Shown here one piece after another: positions 1 to 8,101 of a stretch of 64,000 nt of DNA. Position numbers and translations under genes: made by a program. The stretch spans positions 1-64,000 of the forward strand of contig NZ_JAEKEZ010000026.1 of the NCBI RefSeq assembly GCF_016650815.1. The letters run 5' to 3'. Position 1 is the stretch's first letter; every line of letters starts with the position of its first letter. The stretch is from Pseudomonas sp. TH31. Its GTDB lineage: Bacteria; Pseudomonadota; Gammaproteobacteria; Pseudomonadales; Pseudomonadaceae. Below the pieces are notes generated by a model. That model did no database searches, was not told where the DNA came from, and worked only from the letters and a program-made list of their open reading frames with translations.

Positions 1-83
1 TCGTTCTCGAAGCCATCTCGGCCCACCGTCTCCGTCCGGCCAATACACCTTACGAGTACCGTCATTTCTGGCCGAGGAAAAAC

Positions 84-290
84 TTAACGTCGTGTCCGGG
101 ATTTGTTGACCACTACATTGCCATTTGTTTCTTCGGCAAAAATCGCAGGGAGCGATTTCAGGCGCTCTAGATTGAGCGCCCCGGCCGACTTGAATTCGGG
201 TTCTTGCTCGGCAGTAATGTAGATACGACCTATTGAGACCTCGTCTCTACGGTCACTCCATCTGCCGGCTCTGACCAACAAATTGAACAT
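84..290 (-). CDS. Small protein of unknown function (68 aa)
   Basis: I do not recognise this protein. The minus strand has a strong ribosome site (GGAGGA) about 10 bases before the ATG at 290; an in-frame ATG three codons upstream touches the ribosome site, so 290 is the better start. The product begins MFNLLVRAGRW, is soluble and mixed-charge, and shows no signal peptide or membrane segment. It reads like the N-terminal part of a longer protein, so it may be a truncated gene. It lies just downstream of the 3' end of ssrA, a common insertion site for genomic islands, and the local base composition looks less GC-rich than the rest of the window. Island origin is inference. Confidence 0.45.
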   Translation of the reverse strand: MFNLLVRAGRWSDRRDEVSIGRIYITAEQEPEFKSAGALNLERLKSLPAIFAEETNGNVVVNKSRTRR

Positions 291-364
291 TGAGTCCATT
301 CCTCCGTAGCTACAAAGCTGTCATTAAGCTGGCATAACCGAGCCAAAACCACCCATTCAGGCAC

Positions 365-396
365 AAAAAAGGCACTTGCGATAAACGCTAAGTGCC
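365..396 (-). terminator. Intrinsic terminator of ssrA
   Basis: Read on the minus strand, a hairpin with arms GGCACTT(A)GCG and CGC(A)AGTGCC is followed by a run of six T. It lies about 20 bases beyond the tmRNA 3' end, the expected place for its terminator. Confidence 0.85.
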
Positions 397-414
397 TGAT
401 TTGTATAGCTTGTT

Positions 415-812
415 TGGTGGAGCCGGGGGGATTTGAACCCCCGTCCGCCAGTACTCCGCTGTCGGTACTACATGCGTAGCCGTTTCTATTAAGTTAACCC
501 TCAGCGACCCGAAGGGCAGGGTGCTTTGGGCGAGTTGTGTAAGTTTTAGCCGCTTCGTCCACAACGTACTGCACGGCGATTCTGTTCTATATGACAATCA
601 CTTTGGGTTTACAGACATCCCCTGGTGATTGCTGGACCCGAAGGTACCAGAAGCTCAGGATCTAAAGCTGCTTACGCAGCGAGAGAGAATTCCTGGCCGT
701 AGGTTTCGTCATTGGCAACTATAAGTAGTTGCAACAGTGGATTTACGAGTTCTGTTACCAACTCGGCATGCACCTAAAGTTTCGCGACCGGCGTCGAATC
801 CTAAACGGCCCC
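415..812 (-). ncRNA. ssrA: tmRNA (transfer-messenger RNA)
   Basis: tmRNA rescues ribosomes stalled on broken mRNA and adds a degradation tag; its partner SmpB is encoded 11 kb away. The 5' end GGGGCCG pairs with the 3' end CGGCUCC-A-CCA to form the tRNA-like acceptor stem. The T-arm (GGGGGTTCAAATCCCCC-type, minus strand) and encoded CCA are visible. The tag reading frame lies at 716-672 on the minus strand, directly after the TAGTT resume context, and encodes ANDETYGQEFSLAA followed by TAA; the terminal LAA is the usual protease signal. Length is 398 nt. A degenerate second copy of the 3' end lies at about 1744-1784. Confidence 0.96.
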
Positions 813-927
813 GTGCCCGTTGCCCTGTGTATCAAAGTGAGCAACAAGCCTGTGCAGTGTACGCCAATGCGCCTCAGAAGGCCAACCGGAAGGTTGGCCG
901 CGATTGATTTTGGGCTGGGATCATTCC

Positions 928-1179
928 TCAGTTTGCCATCGACAATGCCTGGCTGGCCTCGGTGGCGCACTTTTTGTAGTCCTTGGCGGCTTCTGACGCT
1001 TGGGCGCTGGCCAGCAGTCTTTTGATCTCATTTAAGTTGTTCGTGGTCGCTGGCAGCGTATTCACTTTGGCTTCGAGCTCTTGCAGCTTGCTCGTACACA
1101 GGTTGTTGTCCGCAGCAAATACGGGAGAGGCCAACATTGCAGCAGACATGAACAGACCAGCGAGTGCGGTGCGTTTCAT
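928..1179 (-). CDS. Small exported protein with paired cysteines, copy A (83 aa)
   Basis: Function unknown. Residues 1-22 form a classic signal peptide (MKRTALAGLF start, hydrophobic core, cleavage after FAA), so the mature protein of about 60 residues should be periplasmic. It is helical and has exactly two cysteines, C28 and C71. It is a paralogue of the gene at 1787-2059: the signal peptide, cysteine positions (C27/C71 there), size and ribosome site are shared, with AAGGAGATAC directly before both ATG codons. An intramolecular disulfide holding a helical hairpin is inferred, not seen. The gene lies 115 bases upstream of ssrA in the same orientation. Confidence 0.8.
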   Translation of the reverse strand: MKRTALAGLFMSAAMLASPVFAADNNLCTSKLQELEAKVNTLPATTNNLNEIKRLLASAQASEAAKDYKKCATEASQALSMAN

Positions 1180-1402
1180 GGGTATCTCCTTGTGCTGATG
1201 GTCTCGGTGCTGCCGTATGATCGGGCGGCTCGGCCGAGGTCGAAAAACAAGCCACGATTGAAATGGCCTACTTAAAAGACTACGAAGCTTCGCAGGAATT
1301 CGGTTTTCTCACAAAGGGTATGAAAAAACTGTTTGATAGGAGCGAAGGTACTAAAAAGCGGGGCAATTGCCCTCAATGCCGATCAGTTGAGCTAAACGCG
1401 AT

Positions 1403-1536
1403 CTGTAGCAGCTGGCGAAGCCTGCGTTCGGCTGCGAAGCAGTCGTAAATCCTGCACACGCGGTTTGCCTGAAAGATCCGGGGGCTGATTTGACGACTGC
1501 TGCGCAGCCGAACGCAGGCTTCGCCAGCTGCTACAG
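1403..1536. repeat. REP doublet (REPIN-like), CTGTAGCAGCTGGCGAAGCC family
   Basis: Two nearly perfect inverted arms of about 46 bases (starting CTGTAGCAGCTGGCGAAGCC and ending with its complement) flank a central segment of about 40 bases. This is the architecture of Pseudomonas REP doublets. Its sequence family differs from the two other REP types in this window. It sits in a gene-free stretch between the two small exported-protein genes. Confidence 0.8.
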
Positions 1537-1703
1537 GGGGTGTGTGTCACCTGAGATTTTCTTGACTGATTGGTATTGGGCAATTGGCCCTTGCCGCTGG
1601 TGAGCTTTTTTCGGGAACGCTTCTCTTCTTCGGCGGATTTGGCAGGGTGTCGATTTTTTTCACCGCGACACGGGCAGTTGGCAGCACCAAACCCTGGATG
1701 CAA

Positions 1704-1729
1704 CAAAACCCGCATCTGGCGGGTTTTGG
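1704..1729 (-). terminator. Intrinsic terminator, probably for the gene at 1787-2059
   Basis: On the minus strand the hairpin AAAACCCGCC-AGA-TGCGGGTTTT ends in a T run. It lies about 60 bases beyond the stop codon of the small exported protein and just past the degenerate ssrA-like segment, mirroring the position of the true ssrA terminator. Confidence 0.7.
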
Positions 1730-1743
1730 TTTGCTGCGTATTG

Positions 1744-1784
1744 GGTCGAGTCGGGGGATTTGAACTTCAGTTCGCCGGTACTCC
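1744..1784 (-). pseudogene. Degenerate second copy of the ssrA 3' end
   Basis: This segment aligns over about 41 bases with positions 418-459 at the 3' end of ssrA, with roughly seven mismatches and one gap. Similarity is not limited to the generic tRNA T-arm: it continues through CGCC(A/G)GTACTCCG, which belongs to tmRNA. It has the same orientation as ssrA and abuts the stop codon of the downstream paralogue. It may be a leftover of a tandem duplication (small gene plus ssrA) or of island integration. The similarity is seen; the history is inferred. Confidence 0.6.
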
Positions 1785-1786
1785 GG

Positions 1787-2059
1787 TTACTTCCCGCCCT
1801 TGTTCGCGTTCTTGAGGTCCTGGATCGTCTGGGTGGTCTCGGCGATGCAATCATCAGTGCCTTTCTTGGTGCCTTTTGCCTGATCGGCCTTGGCTTGCTT
1901 GACGCTGTCCATGACCTGGTCAGTCATCTCCGGAGAGATCTGTGCTTTGGCATTTTCGATGGTTTTCAAGTTGACCGCACAGAGGTCTTCGGCGGCAAAC
2001 GAGGTGGATGCCATCAGCGAGGCAGTAACGAACAGACCTAACAGTACAGAACGTTTCAT
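1787..2059 (-). CDS. Small exported protein with paired cysteines, copy B (90 aa)
   Basis: Function unknown. MKRSVLLGLFVTASLMAS...FAA is a clear signal peptide of about 23 residues; the mature part is a lysine-rich helical protein with cysteines at 27 and 71. Copy A at 928-1179 matches it in signal peptide, cysteine placement and ribosome site, but the mature halves have diverged strongly, so the duplication is old. The stop codon almost touches an ssrA-like remnant. The spacing of the two cysteines suggests one disulfide per molecule in the periplasm, which is inference. Confidence 0.82.
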   Translation of the reverse strand: MKRSVLLGLFVTASLMASTSFAAEDLCAVNLKTIENAKAQISPEMTDQVMDSVKQAKADQAKGTKKGTDDCIAETTQTIQDLKNANKGGK

Positions 2060-2189
2060 GTGTATCTCCTTGAACTGAGGGTCCAGGCATCGCTGGCCAT
2101 CAGGACGGGCTGCCGAGTGTGGGGACGGTCCCGAATGTGCGGGACTTGATCAGTGGACTGCGGCGCCGCGTCAGGGTTCTATTTTTTCT

Positions 2190-5000
2190 TTAGTTCGCCC
2201 GCGCCCGCGTCACCCGATCCACCAGGTAGACCAGCCCGTGGTAGTCAATGCCACCGTGTTGCGTCAGGCCGATCTCACAGGTGCGGCTGGTGGAAATCCC
2301 CTCGCTGCAGTGTTGCACCGCGTCCTTGAGCGTGCGCAGTGAATGGGCGTTCAGTTCCGGTGTGGTAAACCCCTTGTCCCCCGCAAACCCACAACAATGG
2401 ATGCCTTCAGGGATGACCACGTTGTTGCTGCATTGACGCGCCAGATCAATCAATGCCTGGCTCTCGCCAAGGTGTTGCGTACTGCAGGTGACGTGCAGCG
2501 CAATCGGCGCTTCCTGGGGTGTGAAATCCAGTCGATCGATCAAGTGCGTACGAATGAAACGCACCGGGTCGTACAGGTCGAGTCGAACATCGCCCAGGTC
2601 CTGAACCAGGCGCAAGGTGCAGGGGCTGGTGTCGCAGTAGATCGGATCGAGCCCGCCGCGGCTGGCGTGCAGCAGCGCGCCAATCAATTCCTGGCGCTTG
2701 TGTTCGGCTTGTTCGGCGTAGCCTTTGGACGCGAAGGGCTGGCCGCAGCAGAGGCGGTCCTGGTTGTCCGGGAACACGACCTGGTAGCCGGCCTTTTCCA
2801 GCAGCCCACGGGTTTTGTCGTACAGCGACATTTGCTCTTTATCACCCGCCGCCGGGCCCATGACCCGCGAAACACATGCCGCGAGATACACCACCCGGGG
2901 GCGTTCGTCCGACACGCTCGGGCTGAAGCGAATGGCTTTTTCCGGCTGGGGCATGGCGTTGGTCCATTGCGGGACCTGGCCCTTGGACAGCCGCGTCAGC
3001 GTTGCCGACAGCTTCGCCAGGCGTGGTGCTCCCAGCAGCATGCGCGCACCGTTGGCCACGTGCAGGGTGAAGCGCGCACCTTGCAGCGCCGTGGCGAAGT
3101 TACCTTCCAGCCAGTTGGCGGTTTTCGTGTGTGTCGCCTTACGACTGCGGAGCTTTTTCACCAGCTCGCCGGTGTTGATGCCTACAGGACAACGTTGTGC
3201 ACACAGCCCCGTGGCAGCGCAGGTGTCGATGCCCTGGTATTCGTAAGCGGCTTCGAGTTCGGTGGTGTCGACGCCGGCGCGTTGCTTCGCCTGAATATCG
3301 CGCCAGATCACGATGCGCTGGCGCGGGCTCAGGGTCAGGCCTTTCGACGGGCAGACCGGCTCGCAGAAGCCGCACTCGATGCACTTATCCACAATCTCGT
3401 CGGCGGCGGGCAACGGTTTCAGGTGCTTGAGGTGGATCTGTGGGTCGTTGCTGAGCACCACGTCCGGATTCAAAATGCCGTTCGGGTCGAGCAGGCGTTT
3501 GAGCTGCCACATCAACTGGTAGGCATCGCTGCCCCATTCCAGCTCAACGAAGGGCGCCATGTTGCGACCTGTGCCGTGCTCAGCCTTCAGCGAGCCACCG
3601 AACTCCACGGCGACCAATTGCGCCACGTCGTCCATGAACGCCTGATAGCGTGCGATTTCTTGCGGGTTGTTGAAGCCCTGGGTGAAGACAAAGTGCAGAT
3701 TGCCTTCCAGCGCGTGTCCGAACAGGATCGCTTCGTCGTAGTGATGTTTGTCGAACAGCTCGATCAAGCGGTTCACGCCGATGGCCAGTTGCTCCACCGG
3801 GAAGGTCACGTCTTCGATGATCACCGTGGTGCCGGTTTTGCGCACCGCACCGACGGCGGGAAAGGTGTCTTTGCGGATCGCCCAGAGCCGGGCGTTTTCC
3901 ACCGGGTCTTCGGTGAAGTCGACTTGTTTCTCCACCGGGAACGCGGTCAGGGACGCCATGATTTGCGCCAGTTGTTCGCGCAGTAACGTCGACGAGGCGG
4001 CGCGGGATTCGATCAACAGGGCGCAGGCATTGTTCGACAGCTGCTGTACGAAATCCGGCATGCCGGGTTTGTCCTGCACCGAGCGCAGGCTGCGACGGTC
4101 CAGCAGTTCCACGGCGGACACCGCTTGGCTTTTCAGTACGGTAACGGCGTTGCAGCAGGTTTCCACGTCCGGGAACACGATCAGCGCCGAGGCCTTGTTC
4201 GGGTGGTCGATGACCGTGTCGTAGGTCACCGCGCTGATGAAGCCGAGCGTACCTTCGGAGCCCACCAGCAAGTGGCTCAAGATATCCACAGGCTCGTCGA
4301 AATCCACCAGGGCGTTGAGCGACAGGCCGGTGGTGTTTTTCAGACGGTATTTGTGGCGGATTTTTGCCGCCAGTTCGGCATTGGCCCGGGTCTCGCGGCC
4401 CAGTGTCGCCAGACGCTCCAGCAGTTCGCCGTGGCTCTGACGAAACGCCGCCACACTGGCTGCATCTTCGGTGTCGAGACGGCTGCCATCGGCCAGCACC
4501 AGGCGAATGCCCGCCAGGGTGTGATAGGTATTTTGCGCCGTGCCGCAGCACATGCCGCTGGCATTGTTGGCGACGATGCCGCCGATCTTGCAGGCATTGA
4601 TCGAGGCCGGGTCCGGACCGATCTTGCGTCCGAATGGCGCCAGCCACGCGTTAGCCTGCGCGCCGATTACGCCGGGTTGCAGGCGGATTTGCGTGCCTTG
4701 GCCACGAATCTCACGACCGTTCCAGTTCTCCCCCAGCACGATCAGCACGGAATCGCTGATAGCTTGCCCGGACAGGCTGGTGCCGGCCGCCCGAAAGGTC
4801 ACCGGGACCTGATCCCGTTGCGCCAGTTTCAGCAAGGCAACCACTTCGTCTTCGGACTCGACGCGGATCACCAGTTTGGGCGTCAACCGGTAGAAACTGG
4901 CGTCGGTACCGAAGGCCAAGGTCGACAGCGGGTCGTCGAAACGTCGGTCTTGAGGGATCAGTTGCTGCGCATCACGCAGGAAAGCAGTCGGTAGTGTCAT
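2190..5000 (-). CDS. dld: FAD/Fe-S D-lactate dehydrogenase (GlcD-like flavoprotein fused to a GlpC-like Fe-S part)
   Basis: Membrane-associated, NAD-independent oxidation of D-lactate (or another D-2-hydroxyacid) to the keto acid is the expected reaction. The 936-residue protein has an N-terminal FAD-binding domain (about 35-260, with the GTSLSGQA and NNASGM motifs), an FAD-oxidase C-terminal domain (to about 515), two 4Fe-4S sites (C540/C543/C546/C550 and C594/C600/C604), and C-terminal CCG-type cysteine domains ending near CCGFAGDKG. The ATG at 5000 overlaps the lutC stop as ATGA; upstream codons in the long frame do not resemble the family. It is the last gene of the lldP-lutABC operon, which supports lactate as substrate, though glycolate-type substrates cannot be excluded. 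Confidence 0.85.
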   Translation of the reverse strand: MTLPTAFLRDAQQLIPQDRRFDDPLSTLAFGTDASFYRLTPKLVIRVESEDEVVALLKLAQRDQVPVTFRAAGTSLSGQAISDSVLIVLGENWNGREIRGQGTQIRLQPGVIGAQANAWLAPFGRKIGPDPASINACKIGGIVANNASGMCCGTAQNTYHTLAGIRLVLADGSRLDTEDAASVAAFRQSHGELLERLATLGRETRANAELAAKIRHKYRLKNTTGLSLNALVDFDEPVDILSHLLVGSEGTLGFISAVTYDTVIDHPNKASALIVFPDVETCCNAVTVLKSQAVSAVELLDRRSLRSVQDKPGMPDFVQQLSNNACALLIESRAASSTLLREQLAQIMASLTAFPVEKQVDFTEDPVENARLWAIRKDTFPAVGAVRKTGTTVIIEDVTFPVEQLAIGVNRLIELFDKHHYDEAILFGHALEGNLHFVFTQGFNNPQEIARYQAFMDDVAQLVAVEFGGSLKAEHGTGRNMAPFVELEWGSDAYQLMWQLKRLLDPNGILNPDVVLSNDPQIHLKHLKPLPAADEIVDKCIECGFCEPVCPSKGLTLSPRQRIVIWRDIQAKQRAGVDTTELEAAYEYQGIDTCAATGLCAQRCPVGINTGELVKKLRSRKATHTKTANWLEGNFATALQGARFTLHVANGARMLLGAPRLAKLSATLTRLSKGQVPQWTNAMPQPEKAIRFSPSVSDERPRVVYLAACVSRVMGPAAGDKEQMSLYDKTRGLLEKAGYQVVFPDNQDRLCCGQPFASKGYAEQAEHKRQELIGALLHASRGGLDPIYCDTSPCTLRLVQDLGDVRLDLYDPVRFIRTHLIDRLDFTPQEAPIALHVTCSTQHLGESQALIDLARQCSNNVVIPEGIHCCGFAGDKGFTTPELNAHSLRTLKDAVQHCSEGISTSRTCEIGLTQHGGIDYHGLVYLVDRVTRARAN

Positions 5001-5668
5001 TGGTCCTCCAGGATCAATACCACCAGGTCTTTCGGACCGTGGGCGCCGTAGGCTAGCACTTGCTCGATGTCGGCGGTTTTCGACGGGCCGGACACCAGCA
5101 AGGCGTTGGTCGGCATGCCTTGGGCCCACTCGAACTCCTGCTGCACTTGATAGAAGTTGTCGCGGATTTCGCTGGCCTTGAGCAGGGCGAAATGCACTGG
5201 CGGCACCAGGCTCATCAAACGCGGTTCTTCCCGCGTCGGCCAGAGAATCAGGCTACCGGTCGCGGCGATTGCGCCGAGGGTGGTCGTGAGGCTGGCCGGG
5301 GTGTCGTTAAACAGTTCGGCTTTCCATTCCTCTACCGGGCGGTCGTAGGATTTGAGCGTTGGCAGGTCGGGATTGTTCGACCAGTGCCGAGTGACCCGTT
5401 GACCGTGAGGAGTGGTCGGTGCGATCAGCAGGCTCGGCAACTGACGATCCTGCAGCAGTTGTGCCAATAGCTCGGGCCAATCTTCGCCCGTAGTCAGATG
5501 GATTTCGGTGTGTACCGCTTCCATCAGTTTGCGCAGTTGCGGGATCCGTTGTTCAGGCGTGTAGGTGTAGGGCGCAGTCACCAGTTCGACGTCGAATTCG
5601 TCAGGCACCGGCGTAGTGCCGGTCAGGCTGTTCCGCAATTTGGCGAGGATGTTTTGCTTGGCGCTCAT
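4997..5668 (-). CDS. lutC: Lactate utilization protein C (LUD domain)
   Basis: LutC is the third subunit of the LutABC iron-sulfur L-lactate oxidase, which converts L-lactate to pyruvate. The 223-residue protein is a single LUD domain (about 40-220) with no cysteine cluster, as usual for LutC. The ATG at 5668 overlaps the lutB stop (TGATG); a TTG one codon earlier is possible but less likely. Its own stop overlaps the dld start, so lutB-lutC-dld are translationally coupled. Expression should follow the lldP promoter under LldR. Confidence 0.88.
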   Translation of the reverse strand: MSAKQNILAKLRNSLTGTTPVPDEFDVELVTAPYTYTPEQRIPQLRKLMEAVHTEIHLTTGEDWPELLAQLLQDRQLPSLLIAPTTPHGQRVTRHWSNNPDLPTLKSYDRPVEEWKAELFNDTPASLTTTLGAIAATGSLILWPTREEPRLMSLVPPVHFALLKASEIRDNFYQVQQEFEWAQGMPTNALLVSGPSKTADIEQVLAYGAHGPKDLVVLILEDQ

Positions 5669-7122
5669 CAACGATCTCCCAGTTTGGCCAGATGCTCGCG
5701 GGCCATGTCATGCAGCGAGCGGGCAGCGGGTTTTGGCGCGCTGTGGTTTTGCGTCCACGGACCTAGATGACGCGGTGCGAGGGCGCGCAGGCGCGTGGCA
5801 AAGAAGCCGAACAGGCGATACAGCGTCGGCGAGCTGTTGAGCCGGGCCCAGGCGTTCCAGATAAAGCGTTCCTTGCGCGAGTACTTGCTGCCCTGGCCGC
5901 GCATCACCTGATGCGGGCTGTCCGGGGCCTTGACGTTCTCTTCGCGCAGGCGCCGCAGCAGGGCGGGGATCGGGATTTTTACCGGGCAGACTTCACCGCA
6001 GGCACCGCACAGCGACGACGCACTTGGGTGGTCCGGGACTTTCGCCAGGCCGACCAGGTGCGGGGTGATGATTTTGCCGATAGGCCCAGGGTAAACCTCG
6101 CCATAGGCGTGGCCGCCGATTCGGGTGTAGACCGGGCAATGATTCATGCAGGCGCCGCAGCGGATGCAGTTCAGGGTCTGGCGCAATTCGCTGTCGGCAA
6201 AGGCCTGGCTGCGACCGTTGTCGAGCAATACCAGGTGCACTTGCTGCGGGCCGTCGAGCTCATGTTCCTGGCGCGGGCCGGAGATCATGTTGACGTAGGT
6301 GGTGATGGGTTGGCCAAGGGCCGAACGGGTCAGCAGCGACAGCAGCGGTACCACGTCCCGCAGGTTTTCAACGACTTTTTCGATCCCGGTCACGGCAATG
6401 TGCACCGGCGGCACTGTGGTGGTCATGCGGCCGTTGCCTTCGTTTTCCACCAGCAGCAGGGTGCCGGTTTCGGCCACGGCGAAGTTGACGCCGGAAACGC
6501 CTATGTCCGCCTCGAAGAATTTCTGCCGCAAGACCTTGCGACCGATCTGAATGAGTTGGTCAACGTCCTTGGTGTATTCCACGCCAAGTTTGTCGTGGAA
6601 CAAGGACGCGACCTGACCGGCATTCTTGTGGATCGCCGGCATAATAATGTGTGAAGGCTTCTCGTGGTCGAGCTGGACGATGTACTCGCCCATGTCCGAT
6701 TCCAGGCATTCAATGCCCTGTTCAGCGAGGAAATGATTCATCTCCATTTCTTCGCTGACCATCGATTTGCCCTTGATCACTTGCCGCCCCTCGTGAGCGC
6801 GGATGATCGAGAGGACGATGCCATTGGCCTCGTCCACCGTTTCCGCCCAGTGCACTGTCACACCGTTGCGGGTCAGGTTCTGTTCAAGCTGCTCGAGCAG
6901 GTCGGGCAGCTTGGATAACGCACGGGCGCGGACCGCATTGCCCAGCGCTCGCAAATGTTCTCTTTCATGGGCATCGCTGAAGGACGCTGCCCGTTTTGCC
7001 ATCAGTGAATCCATCGCACTGCGAAAGTTGTTTCGCAGTTGTGTGTCAGCCAACGCCTCGTGAGCCCGGGTCCGAAAGTCTTCTTCCACGGTAACCGTGG
7101 GAATAATCACCGAAGCGTTCAT
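5668..7122 (-). CDS. lutB: Lactate utilization protein B (LUD and ferredoxin domains)
   Basis: LutB is the iron-sulfur core of the LutABC L-lactate oxidation complex. The 484-residue protein has an N-terminal LUD domain (about 70-295), then two 4Fe-4S motifs (CIRCGACMNHCPV, followed by a CGACGEVCPV motif), and a C-terminal tail. The ATG at 7122 overlaps the lutA stop as ATGA; codons upstream in the same frame belong to lutA sequence and are not used. No classical lldD (FMN L-lactate dehydrogenase) gene is present in this operon, so LutABC is probably the L-lactate route here. Confidence 0.9.
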   Translation of the reverse strand: MNASVIIPTVTVEEDFRTRAHEALADTQLRNNFRSAMDSLMAKRAASFSDAHEREHLRALGNAVRARALSKLPDLLEQLEQNLTRNGVTVHWAETVDEANGIVLSIIRAHEGRQVIKGKSMVSEEMEMNHFLAEQGIECLESDMGEYIVQLDHEKPSHIIMPAIHKNAGQVASLFHDKLGVEYTKDVDQLIQIGRKVLRQKFFEADIGVSGVNFAVAETGTLLLVENEGNGRMTTTVPPVHIAVTGIEKVVENLRDVVPLLSLLTRSALGQPITTYVNMISGPRQEHELDGPQQVHLVLLDNGRSQAFADSELRQTLNCIRCGACMNHCPVYTRIGGHAYGEVYPGPIGKIITPHLVGLAKVPDHPSASSLCGACGEVCPVKIPIPALLRRLREENVKAPDSPHQVMRGQGSKYSRKERFIWNAWARLNSSPTLYRLFGFFATRLRALAPRHLGPWTQNHSAPKPAARSLHDMAREHLAKLGDR

Positions 7123-7943
7123 TGAACACCTCCGGTTCGCTGCCAAAGGAAGCTGGCCAGGTGTTGGCCGCGCAACGCTTGCTGCTGTTTCTCCAGCGAG
7201 CCGTTGATGTTCATCAAACAGCCGCAATCGGCACTCAGTACCTGGTGCGCGCCGGACTCCTTCAACGAGCGGGTCTTGTCAGCCACCATCGCGCCGCAAA
7301 TGTCTGGCATACGGACGCTGAAAGTCCCGCCAAAGCCACAGCATTCACTTTCGTGGCTGTGATCGACCCGTTCCACATTGCCCAGCTGCGCCAACAACTC
7401 ACGGCCGTGCAGGTGGGTGTTCATCTCCCGGCGTGCCGAGCACGAGGTGTGCAGCGCCACTTTCACCGGTGCGCCGCTGTCCTTGAACTGCACCTTGCAG
7501 ACAAACAGCAGGAACTCGGCCAACTCGTAGGTCCGGGCCGCCAGGGCCTGGACCTGTTGCAACGTGTCCGGCTCGTCCTTGAACAAGTCGGCGTAGTGTT
7601 CGCGCAACATGCCCGCGCAAGAACCCGACGGCACCACCACCGGATAATCCCCGGCAAACAGCGCCAGTTGCGAGCGCGCCACGGTCCGGGCCTGCTCGGT
7701 GTAACCCGAGGTGTAGGCCGGTTGTCCGCAGCAGCTTTGCTCTTGCGGGTACTCGACACGAATGCCTTCGCGTTCCAGCAGGTGGATCGCGTCCATCCCG
7801 GCTTCGGGGTAGAACAAGTCCACCACGCAGGTCCCGAACAGGTACACCCGTGAAGGCTTCTCGCTGGGGTATTGCCGAGGCGTGGGCAGTGGCGGGGCGA
7901 CGCGGGTCGCGTTCGGCACGGCGTTGTAAAAAAGCTCGCTCAT
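7119..7943 (-). CDS. lutA: Lactate utilization protein A (CCG-domain Fe-S protein)
   Basis: LutA carries two cysteine-rich CCG domains, visible as CCGQPAYTSG and CCGFGGTFS, of the kind found in heterodisulfide-reductase-like and GlpC/GlcF proteins; it works with LutB and LutC in L-lactate oxidation. Length is 274 residues, a little longer than many LutA proteins because of an N-terminal extension of about 30 residues. It follows lldP in the same direction after a 158-base gap that holds a perfect 11-bp inverted repeat, and is coupled to lutB by an ATGA overlap. Confidence 0.9.
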   Translation of the reverse strand: MSELFYNAVPNATRVAPPLPTPRQYPSEKPSRVYLFGTCVVDLFYPEAGMDAIHLLEREGIRVEYPQEQSCCGQPAYTSGYTEQARTVARSQLALFAGDYPVVVPSGSCAGMLREHYADLFKDEPDTLQQVQALAARTYELAEFLLFVCKVQFKDSGAPVKVALHTSCSARREMNTHLHGRELLAQLGNVERVDHSHESECCGFGGTFSVRMPDICGAMVADKTRSLKESGAHQVLSADCGCLMNINGSLEKQQQALRGQHLASFLWQRTGGVQ

Positions 7944-7977
7944 CAGGCGTGTCTCTCGGCCGGTTATCCGTCCGTTG

Positions 7978-8015
7978 AGGCTGCTGAATATAGAGCCGGA
8001 AGCTTTCAGCAGCCT
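7978..8015 (-). other. Intercistronic hairpin between lldP and lutA
   Basis: Perfect 11-bp arms AGGCTGCTGAA and TTCAGCAGCCT enclose a 16-base loop, 35 bases upstream of the lutA start. No T run follows on the minus strand, so an mRNA-stability or processing hairpin is more likely than a terminator. It could set different lldP and lut mRNA levels. Confidence 0.5.
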
Positions 8016-8101
8016 TACAGAGCGGGTGGTGAATAGCTGACGCCGGAATCGTGATCCAGCGTCGGTTTTTTCGGATTTGCTTAGGTCGCTGCCTGTGGTC
8101 C

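Larger units (their letters stand above)
1180..1786. other. Gene-poor stretch between the two paralogous small genes
   Basis: About 600 bases with no convincing gene. It holds a REP doublet, a terminator hairpin and a degenerate ssrA 3' end, listed separately. Short ORFs here (for example 1263-1448 on the plus strand) run into the REP sequence and lack ribosome sites. The remaining sequence looks like decayed accessory DNA. Confidence 0.6.

Noticed and set aside
1263..1448. A 61-codon ORF with a CPQC motif
   Set aside because: Its 3' third is REP sequence and it lacks a ribosome site; the zinc-like CxxC alone is not enough.
2343..3986. A 547-codon plus-strand frame inside dld
   Set aside because: Antisense of the FAD/Fe-S dehydrogenase; low-complexity composition and no start signal.
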